Source: CAZVED01 sp964626205
Lineage (GTDB): Bacteria; Patescibacteriota; Patescibacteriia; SG8-24
Direction of reading: 5' to 3'
DNA length: 27,559 nt
NCBI GenBank assembly: GCA_964626205.1
Contig: CAZVED010000012.1
Span: 1 to 27,559 of the forward strand
Shown here one piece after another: positions 22,007 to 27,559 of the stretch. How positions within the stretch are numbered: the stretch's first letter is position 1; every line of letters begins with the position of its first letter. Under the pieces are notes generated by a model. It was not told where the DNA came from, did no database searches, and saw only the letters and a program-made list of their open reading frames with translations. Both the position numbers and the translations under genes were made by a program.

Positions 22007-23226
22007 CCCTTTCCCTTCATTACCGCCTCATAGACCCGCAGCGTGTCCTGTGCGGCATGCTGCCAGCTGAAGGCCAGAGCACGAGCTTCTGCACGCTCAC
22101 CGAGGTCCTGCGCGGTCTCCAAATCCCCCAACAGGTCCCCGAGTGCCTTCCGAATGCCAGCGACATCATCCGGGCGGACGAGGAGTGCCGCGTCGCCACA
22201 GACCTCCGGTAGCGCCGCCGCATCCGATGCGATGACCGGCAAGCCGTACGCCATCGCTTCGAGCGCCGGGAGACCGAACCCCTCATACCACGACGGAAAC
22301 AGGAACGCTGCCGCGTGGCGATAGAGCGCATCCTTCTCCTCCGACGTGACGTACCCCACGTGGCGAATCGATGCCTTGGGTACATCGCCATGCTGCCGCT
22401 TGAGCGCGATGGTGCGATCGTTCGCGCGCTCAATAGCCGCGAAAATGGCATCATGCTTCCACCCTTTCGCACCCGCGATGACCCATGCGATATCCTTGCG
22501 AGTGACGTAGTCCTCCTCCACGAAATCCGCGAATGCCTCAGCGGCCGTCGCAAGATTCTTGCGCGGCTCGACAGTGCCGACGGTGAGCACGTATTCCTCG
22601 TTGCGAATGCCGTACTTTCCCATCACGCGGGCGTGCGCCTCCGCCTCCAGTAGGGTCTCGATGCCGCGTGGCATATCCGTCCCTTCGTGCACGACCGTGA
22701 TCTTTTCCGGATCGGTATCGAAATGCCGGATGATGTCGCGCTTGGTCGCGTGCGAGACCGCAATGACTGCCGCAGCGTTCCCTACCGCATACGGCACGCC
22801 GATGCGCGTCGAAAACGTCTGCGCGCCAGGAAGTATTCCCGGAAACCATTCAGGATGGTCGTAGATAGCGAGATCATGAATCGTTACGACGGTCCTACCG
22901 CGATAGAACAACGGCACGACGTTCGCCGGAGCATGCAGCAAGTCGAGTTTCGCGCGCCGGAACGCCTCCGCGATGACCGCGTGCGGATAAAAGAACGGAA
23001 GAGCGCGCTTCAGACGCTGAAACGGAAGGATGCGGATCTCCGCCCGATGCGCACCGAACTCCTCACGAAAATGCGGTTCTGCGGCGCGATCCATGAACAG
23101 CACGAACTCGTGATCCGTACCTGCGCGAAGCAGCTCGCGCACGACATGGTACGTATAATGCCCGACGCCGGCGCGTTCGCCGTCCTCGGGATGCAAGATC
23201 GTACGACAGTCGATGCCGATGCGCAT
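22003..23226 (-). CDS. GT4-family glycosyltransferase (GT-B fold)
   Basis: A 407-residue retaining glycosyltransferase of the GT4 type, which transfers a nucleotide-sugar unit in envelope polysaccharide or glycolipid synthesis. N-terminal Rossmann part: MRIGIDCRTI with a glycine-rich loop near GERAGVGHYTYH (16-27). C-terminal donor-binding part: LTVGTVEPRKNL (214-225), PSWYEGFGLPALEAMAYG (311-328) with the EX7E pair E315 and E323, and a following ASDAAALPEV loop. ATG at 23226 was chosen because homology starts there and AGGTGGAG lies about 9 nt upstream; a longer frame would overlap the preceding gene. Last gene of the six-gene run. Sugar and acceptor unknown. Confidence 0.93.
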   Translation of the reverse strand: MRIGIDCRTILHPEDGERAGVGHYTYHVVRELLRAGTDHEFVLFMDRAAEPHFREEFGAHRAEIRILPFQRLKRALPFFYPHAVIAEAFRRAKLDLLHAPANVVPLFYRGRTVVTIHDLAIYDHPEWFPGILPGAQTFSTRIGVPYAVGNAAAVIAVSHATKRDIIRHFDTDPEKITVVHEGTDMPRGIETLLEAEAHARVMGKYGIRNEEYVLTVGTVEPRKNLATAAEAFADFVEEDYVTRKDIAWVIAGAKGWKHDAIFAAIERANDRTIALKRQHGDVPKASIRHVGYVTSEEKDALYRHAAAFLFPSWYEGFGLPALEAMAYGLPVIASDAAALPEVCGDAALLVRPDDVAGIRKALGDLLGDLETAQDLGERAEARALAFSWQHAAQDTLRVYEAVMKGKG

Positions 23227-23243
23227 AGCGGCGACGTCTCCAC

Positions 23244-23714
23244 CTAGAGCAACGTCACGGCGCCAGCAGTCGCGGACGCGACGATGGCTCCCGCGATGAC
23301 GACGCCGAGCGCAATGAGCGGGAATGCGCGCGCAAACGGGATGCCGAGCAGAAACGCTGCGACGGAACCCGTGAGCGCACCGGTCATAGGCAACGGAATG
23401 CCGACGAAGATCGGCAACGCATACATGCCGTACGCCGCATACTTGGAAGCGAATCGACGGCGCGAACGCGAAAGGAACGCCTCCGTGAGGCGATGAAGAA
23501 GTCCTTGGCGTGCAGTGGTCCAGCGAATCCATGCCTCGCCGAGGCCGTACACGATGAGCGGCAGCAGGAGATTACCTAGGATGGCGAGCAGCGTTACGGC
23601 CAAGAGCGGCATACCGAGCACGCCGACACCGAACGGAATGGCGCCACGAAGTTCCACGACTGGTGTCGCGGCGATGAGAATGACGGTCAAAGCATCAACG
23701 ATACGCAGTGGCAT
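23244..23714 (-). CDS. Small multidrug export family (COG2426-like) membrane protein
   Basis: A 156-residue, very hydrophobic protein matching the Sm_multidrug_ex (COG2426) family: ATPVVELRGAIPFGV near the start (15-29), a loop rich in Arg (SRSRRRFASKY) in the middle, and PLPMTGALTGSVAAFLLG in the second half, followed by two more membrane segments. The E-LRGAIP and P-P-TGA-TG motifs are those of the family; transport of drugs is an assigned name and not well proven. It sits 12 bp after the carboxypeptidase gene and 17 bp before the glycosyltransferase gene. Confidence 0.9.
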   Translation of the reverse strand: MPLRIVDALTVILIAATPVVELRGAIPFGVGVLGMPLLAVTLLAILGNLLLPLIVYGLGEAWIRWTTARQGLLHRLTEAFLSRSRRRFASKYAAYGMYALPIFVGIPLPMTGALTGSVAAFLLGIPFARAFPLIALGVVIAGAIVASATAGAVTLL

Positions 23715-23726
23715 GGCAGCGTGGAA

Positions 23727-24671
23727 TTACCGTGACCATTCGTAAGCATCGAACACCCAGAACAGGAGGTTCTTCGCTTCGACGAAACGATCGGAGCGCG
23801 TGGCGGCACCAAGCACGACGCTGATGACACGGTTGCCATCTGGATCCTGTGCTGCGGCACCGAAGCAATACCCTGCAGCGGGAAGGTAGCCTGTCTTGCC
23901 ACCATGGAAAGAATACGGCGGCTCGCTCAGGAAGCTTCCGAGGAGTTCGTTCGTACTCGTCACGACGTGGTCGAGACCGGTGAGCGCGGTAAAGGAATGC
24001 TGCTTGCGGAGGACGGCGTCACGAATCTCCGGGACATCGAGCGCGCGACGGAACAGGACTGCGACATCGTGCGCCGTCGCCACATTGCCGGCATCAAGAC
24101 CAGTCGGCTCGACGAAGCGCGCCTGCGCCATGCCGATCTCCGATGCGAGCGAGTTCATACGCGCGGCGAATTCCTCCGCAGTGAGTCCCGTGGAGCGCGC
24201 GAGAGCGACAGCGGATTCGTTGCTGGACGCAACAAGCGCAGTGACGAACACGTCGTGAAGACGAATGCGCTCACCAGGAATGACGTACGGCATGGCGCCA
24301 ACGCGCATGTCGGAGCCAAGAATCATGAGCTCGGCGTCCGGGTCCATACCCTGCTCCAGCACGACGAGCGCGGTCATGAGCTTCGTGATGGACGCAATCG
24401 GCAGCGGCTCGTATGCGTTCTTGGCATAGAGGACAGTCCCTGTCTCCCAATCGACCGCGATAGCGGCGGTTGCGGACGTCTCTACGCCGATGCGGTCCAT
24501 GTCCTTCTTGCGCGGGCTTGCGTCCGTCACGGTCGCAGCAGCAGCATGCGCCTCTGCGGCGATAGGAAGTAAGCGATCCTCTGCCGCGCGCACGGCATCT
24601 GCGGCCGACACCAGCGTCTGGCCGGGCAACAGCGTGAGGTAGAGAACGATGGCAACGAAGAACGAAAACAT
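23727..24671 (-). CDS. D-alanyl-D-alanine carboxypeptidase (peptidase S11, DacA/DacF-like)
   Basis: A 314-residue penicillin-binding protein that trims the terminal D-Ala from peptidoglycan stem peptides outside the membrane. A signal peptide or anchor is present (about 1-23). Active-site motifs are all present: S94-I-T-K97 (SxxK), S149-S-N151 (SxN) and K259-T-G261 (KTG). ATG at 24671 was chosen because the hydrophobic signal begins there; an in-frame start at 24761 would prepend about 30 Arg-rich residues and overlap scpB. The domain beyond KTG is short, so the C-terminal membrane-anchoring helix of DacA-type proteins is missing. It lies 4 bp after scpB. Confidence 0.94.
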   Translation of the reverse strand: MFSFFVAIVLYLTLLPGQTLVSAADAVRAAEDRLLPIAAEAHAAAATVTDASPRKKDMDRIGVETSATAAIAVDWETGTVLYAKNAYEPLPIASITKLMTALVVLEQGMDPDAELMILGSDMRVGAMPYVIPGERIRLHDVFVTALVASSNESAVALARSTGLTAEEFAARMNSLASEIGMAQARFVEPTGLDAGNVATAHDVAVLFRRALDVPEIRDAVLRKQHSFTALTGLDHVVTSTNELLGSFLSEPPYSFHGGKTGYLPAAGYCFGAAAQDPDGNRVISVVLGAATRSDRFVEAKNLLFWVFDAYEWSR

Positions 24672-24675
24672 GCGG

Positions 24676-25284
24676 CTACACGGCTGGCGTTTCTTCGGAG
24701 GGAGTCGCGACGGCAGGAACCGCTTCCTGCTTCTGCTTTTGCACGGCCATCTCGAGGACACGTGAAATGTTCTCGTGCGAACGGAGCGTCTCGAAATCCG
24801 GCAGATCGCTTACTGCGGAAATGCCGAGGAACCGCAGGAACTCCATAGTCACGGAATACGGCGTGGTCGGGAGGCCCGGCTCCCCTGCCGCATCCACGAG
24901 GCCGCGCATCATGAGGTTGCGCAAAATGAGGCTGCAGTTGACACCGCGGATCTGTTCGAGCTCGGCCTTGGTGATGGGGCCGCGATACGCGATGACCGTG
25001 AGCGTCTCAAGCGACGGCTTGGTGAGCTCGCCAGTGGTCTCGTCCTTGAGATAGTCGGCGACGAGCTTGGCCGTATCCGGCGAGGTCGCGATCTGCACGT
25101 TGCCGTCGTGAGAAAGCACGCGTACGCCATGCTCCTCGTTATTGTACTCCGCGACCATGGCGGCGACAGCTTCTTCCACCTTCGCCTTGTCGGAACCGCA
25201 AATCTCCGCCAACCGTTTCACGGTCATCGGTTTCGCGGCGACGAAGAGGATGCTTTCGATTTTCGTCCTGAGGGATGAGCTCAT
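24676..25284 (-). CDS. scpB: Segregation and condensation protein B
   Basis: A 202-residue kleisin-associated subunit of the SMC-ScpAB condensin. Two winged-helix domains: LRTKIESILFVAAKPMTVK near the start and the family core LETLTVIAYRGPITKAEL (about 93-110) followed by IRGVNCSLILRNLMMRGLV. A Gln/Ala/Pro-rich tail follows residue 180. Its ATG overlaps the scpA stop by 4 nt, indicating translational coupling. Confidence 0.96.
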   Translation of the reverse strand: MSSSLRTKIESILFVAAKPMTVKRLAEICGSDKAKVEEAVAAMVAEYNNEEHGVRVLSHDGNVQIATSPDTAKLVADYLKDETTGELTKPSLETLTVIAYRGPITKAELEQIRGVNCSLILRNLMMRGLVDAAGEPGLPTTPYSVTMEFLRFLGISAVSDLPDFETLRSHENISRVLEMAVQKQKQEAVPAVATPSEETPAV

Positions 25285-26003
25285 AGGCTTGGGGTGGTGG
25301 CGGTGAACTGGGAGATGGTAATGTCGCTGAACTTGCTCTCCTGCGTGACGACGACATGCCGCTGCTTCACGAGCTCCAGCAAGGCGAGGAAGCTCACGAT
25401 GATCTCGGTCTTTGATTCCGCGCTCGTGATAAGTTCCTTGAAGCTCATCTTGGAGGCGCGGGCGATGGTGTCGCGGATGGTCTTGATCTTCTCGTGGATG
25501 GAGACGTTCTTTTCCATCACCTTCGTCACCGGGACCTGCACAATGGGCGTCAGTCGCGCGATGACTCCGCGGAAGAGCTCCTGCATCGCATCGGTCGTGA
25601 ACCCTGGCGGTGGCGAGAATCCGATGTCGACCTTCGGGAGCTTCTCGTGGACGAAGAGGAAACGTTTCTGCGCGATCATCTTCTCGAGCACCTTCGATGC
25701 ATCGAGGTAATACTTGAAGATGCGGAGCTGCGCCTCGAGGTCTTGTTCGCCTTCTTCGTCCTGCTGCGCCTGGAGGTACGGGAGGAGTAACTTCGACTTG
25801 ATGAGGAGCAGGCGCGATGCGACGACGAGGAAGTCCGTGAGTTCTTCTGGCGGAATGTCGGGATGCTCTTCAAGGTGCCTGAGGAAGCTGTCGGTGACGG
25901 TCGCGAGCGCGAGCTGCGTGATATCCAACTTCTCCTCCTCGATGAGTTCAAGGAGGAGATTCAGCGGACCTTCGAACTGTTGCAGTCGGACCGCGTACGC
26001 CAT
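25281..26003 (-). CDS. scpA: Segregation and condensation protein A (kleisin)
   Basis: A 240-residue kleisin that bridges the SMC dimer. Seen: the conserved start VRLQQFEGPLNLLLELIEEE (about 5-24), the helical N-terminal segment with DFLVVASRLLLIKSKLLLP (about 58-76), an acidic linker (EEGEQDLEAQ) and a C-terminal winged helix (from about 165; FLALLELVKQRHV). It overlaps scpB by 4 nt and begins 6 bp after the ybaK-like gene. No smc gene is in the window. Confidence 0.96.
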   Translation of the reverse strand: MAYAVRLQQFEGPLNLLLELIEEEKLDITQLALATVTDSFLRHLEEHPDIPPEELTDFLVVASRLLLIKSKLLLPYLQAQQDEEGEQDLEAQLRIFKYYLDASKVLEKMIAQKRFLFVHEKLPKVDIGFSPPPGFTTDAMQELFRGVIARLTPIVQVPVTKVMEKNVSIHEKIKTIRDTIARASKMSFKELITSAESKTEIIVSFLALLELVKQRHVVVTQESKFSDITISQFTATTPSL

Positions 26004-26009
26004 ACCGTG

Positions 26010-26630
26010 CTAGCGCTTCTTTTTACCCTTCTTCGCAACCTTCTTCTTAGCGACCTTCTTCGGGGCTTTCTTCTTTGCGGCTTTCTTACCCTTTCCTTTC
26101 TTCGGCTTCTTCTTGGGCTTGGCCTTCACCTGGAGCTTCATCGTGTTCTTCTTACCGAACGCCGCGAGAATCGGATTCTCTGCCTTCACGATGTCCTTCA
26201 CCTTCATGCGGAGGTGCTCCGTGAAGCTCTCCGCGCCGACGAGTGCCTGCTTGGACTTGAGGAGCGCCTTGTCGACGACGACGCCGAAACCGCGCACGCT
26301 GCCGAACGGAGTGAGCGCGCCCGGTTCGAGACCAAGCTTCTTCATCCCCTTTTCGAACACGAGTTCAATCTTCTTCGCACCAAGCGCCTTCTTCAGCTTG
26401 CCGAGATCGATGTAGTACGACGCCGGAACAACGACGACGTAGTGACGCTCATCCTTCTTGCCGATGGACGGGAGCTCAACCTTCACCAGCAATGTCTTGG
26501 CGACGTTCTCGAGCTTCTCACCGGCGGTCTGCGCGAGGTCGTAAGCGGTGTAGACCTTGCGGTGCTTCACGATCTCGAAAGCGATTTTCTGCTTACCGAG
26601 ATGGGCGATGATCTTCTTGGATGCGGACAT
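26010..26630 (-). CDS. YbaK/ProX-type aminoacyl-tRNA deacylase domain with histone-H1-like lysine tail
   Basis: 206 residues. The first 160 or so fit the YbaK/aminoacyl-tRNA editing fold: KIIAHLGKQKIAFEIVKH (6-23), KTLLVKVE (45-52), YVVVVPASYYIDLGKLKKALG (64-84) and a LTPFGSVRGFGVVVD strand-loop (106-120). Members hydrolyse misacylated tRNA such as Cys-tRNA(Pro). From about residue 169 the protein is almost only Lys, Ala, Pro, Gly and Val (23 Lys in the last 38 residues), like a histone H1 tail. Such a tail could bind tRNA, rRNA or DNA. It heads the operon that continues into scpA, scpB and envelope genes. No Shine-Dalgarno sequence. Confidence 0.88.
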   Translation of the reverse strand: MSASKKIIAHLGKQKIAFEIVKHRKVYTAYDLAQTAGEKLENVAKTLLVKVELPSIGKKDERHYVVVVPASYYIDLGKLKKALGAKKIELVFEKGMKKLGLEPGALTPFGSVRGFGVVVDKALLKSKQALVGAESFTEHLRMKVKDIVKAENPILAAFGKKNTMKLQVKAKPKKKPKKGKGKKAAKKKAPKKVAKKKVAKKGKKKR

Positions 26631-26657
26631 AAGGCATGATGGGGTTACAACCCGTGT

Positions 26658-26685
26658 ATTTTAGCAGATTGCGCCTTATTTGAAA
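26658..26685 (-). promoter_or_regulatory. Promoter of the ybaK-like/scpA/scpB operon
   Basis: TTTCAA (26685-26680), a 16-bp spacer and TAAAAT (26663-26658) preceded by TGC, an extended -10. The short leader contains a GGGTT-GT-AACCC hairpin. Confidence 0.55.
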
Positions 26686-26702
26686 GCTGGCTTATTTAAA
26701 CT

Positions 26703-26730
26703 GAAAATCCGCTCTGTTGAGCGGATTTTC
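26703..26730 (-). terminator. Terminator of aspS
   Basis: Perfect 12-bp stem GAAAATCCGCTC/GAGCGGATTTTC with a 4-nt loop, right after the aspS stop on the minus strand. Confidence 0.92.
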
Positions 26731-26734
26731 TTCA

Positions 26735-27559
26735 CTAGCTCCGGATGTCGATGTTCGCCTCGGCGATGACGCTACGCGGCATCTCGCTTGGCGCGTCCAT
26801 CATCGGGTCGCGTGCGTCGCCTGTCTTGGGGAACGCGATGACCTCGCGGATGTTCGGCTCGTTGCAGAGGATCGCGACGACGCGGTCCAGGCCGAACGCG
26901 ATGCCGCCGTGCGGCGGTGCGCCGTACTCGAAGGCCTCGAGCATGTGGCCGAACTGCTTGTCGATAGCATCAGCCTCAAAGCCCATGATTTCGAACACGC
27001 GACGAAGCGCCATCGGCTCATGGTTGCGGATAGAGCCGCCGCCGATCTCGAAGCCGTTGAGCGACATGTCGTACTGCGACGTAAGGATGTTGCCGATGTC
27101 CGTCTTGTCCATGAGGTTCTGGTGGAACTCCGGCATCGCACGAGAGAACGGGTTGTGCGTGAAGGTCCAGCCGCCATTGTCGGACTTCTCGAAGAACGGG
27201 AAGTCGAGCACCCAGCAGAACGCGAGCAGGTCCGGATCGTTCTTGTCCTCGCGGAGGTCCGGCTTGTCGCTACCATACTTCTCCATCGCCTCCTTGTACG
27301 AGAGGCGCGGGAACGGCACTTGCTGGATGCGCTTGTGCGGCGTCGCCTTCTTCACGACGTCGATGATCATCGCCTCCATGAGGGAGACGACATCCTCGCG
27401 CTCAACGAAAGACATCTCCAAGTCGACCTGCGTGAACTCCGGCTGGCGGTCGCCACGCTGATCCTCATCGCGGAAACAGCGCGCCACTTGGAAGTAGCGC
27501 TCGAAGCCCGCGACCATGAGCAGTTGCTTGAACTGCTGCGGAGACTGCGGGAGCACGTA
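26735..27559 (-). CDS. aspS: Aspartyl-tRNA synthetase (partial, N-terminus off window)
   Basis: The frame is open to the right edge; about 274 C-terminal residues are visible, from YVLPQSPQQFKQLLM onward. Class II motif 2 is FRDEDQRGDRQPEFTQ, followed by VDLEMSFV. The segment with WTFTHNPFSRAMPE follows, and motif 3 is GGIAFGLDRVVAIL, with an end (FPKTGDARDPMMDAPSEM) typical of bacterial AspRS. The insertion between motifs 2 and 3 appears short, as in enzymes with a small GAD-type domain; whether the domain is complete cannot be judged by eye. Whether it is discriminating or also charges tRNA(Asn) cannot be told here. It ends in a strong terminator. Confidence 0.96.
   Translation of the reverse strand, partial: YVLPQSPQQFKQLLMVAGFERYFQVARCFRDEDQRGDRQPEFTQVDLEMSFVEREDVVSLMEAMIIDVVKKATPHKRIQQVPFPRLSYKEAMEKYGSDKPDLREDKNDPDLLAFCWVLDFPFFEKSDNGGWTFTHNPFSRAMPEFHQNLMDKTDIGNILTSQYDMSLNGFEIGGGSIRNHEPMALRRVFEIMGFEADAIDKQFGHMLEAFEYGAPPHGGIAFGLDRVVAILCNEPNIREVIAFPKTGDARDPMMDAPSEMPRSVIAEANIDIRS

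Noticed and set aside
22003..23532. Longer 509-residue glycosyltransferase start
   Set aside because: The extra N-terminus overlaps the small-multidrug-export gene out of frame and is Arg/His-rich shadow sequence; ATG at 23226 has an SD-like block and starts the conserved fold.

Overview
The window reads as a chromosomal segment of a GC-rich (clearly above 50% by eye, not computed) bacterium, most likely of the candidate phyla radiation (Patescibacteria). The assignment is inference. It rests on two giant secreted Ig-like proteins that start with a VirB2/TrbC-like two-helix membrane module, a short RelA/SpoT protein without an ACT domain, dense packing of core genes in short operons, and very few Shine-Dalgarno sequences. 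I saw no CRISPR array, transposase, phage gene or rRNA.

Layout, left to right. 1-5026 (minus): two tandem paralogous membrane-anchored surface proteins, the first cut by the window edge. 5060-5774 (minus): yqeY and rpsU, feeding into the surface genes. 5969-8267 (minus): hisS, lepB and tRNA-Val. 8414-11923 (plus): LytR-CpsA-Psr protein, der and pth. 11924-13007: an accessory island with an AT-rich uracil-DNA-glycosylase-like gene bracketed by identical inverted 43-bp palindromic repeats, plus a long imperfect hairpin. 13008-17894 (plus): dprA, topA and a RelA/SpoT homologue. 17933-19655 (minus): parB and parA. 19656-19869: a divergent control region with 10-bp phased repeats and an 80-nt nested hairpin, followed by tRNA-Leu. 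20043-21613: two small membrane proteins and one small unknown gene. 21664-21945: an elongator-type CAT tRNA and the initiator tRNA. 22003-26630 (minus): a six-gene run, ybaK-like, scpA, scpB, D,D-carboxypeptidase, small-multidrug-export-family protein, glycosyltransferase. 26735-27559: the C-terminal part of aspS.

How the genes fit together. The content is mostly housekeeping: chromosome segregation and compaction (ParA, ParB, ScpA, ScpB), DNA topology and uptake (TopA, DprA), translation (bS21, HisRS, AspRS, Pth, Der, YqeY, four tRNAs), the stringent response (Rsh), secretion (LepB) and the cell envelope (LCP, D,D-carboxypeptidase, glycosyltransferase). The LCP protein and carboxypeptidase imply a peptidoglycan wall, and the two surface proteins would be exported through Sec and matured by a signal peptidase such as LepB.

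The most notable observations are: the tandem pilin-like/Ig-like surface proteins; an initiator tRNA with C instead of U at position 33; an unassigned 80-nt nested hairpin between parA and tRNA-Leu; inverted repeats around the UDG-like gene; a histone-H1-like lysine tail on a YbaK-type editing domain; a shared promoter style (TTGnnn, 16-18 bp, TAnnnT) that often places the predicted transcription start within a few bases of the start codon; and an exceptionally strong Shine-Dalgarno sequence on rpsU while most neighbours have none.
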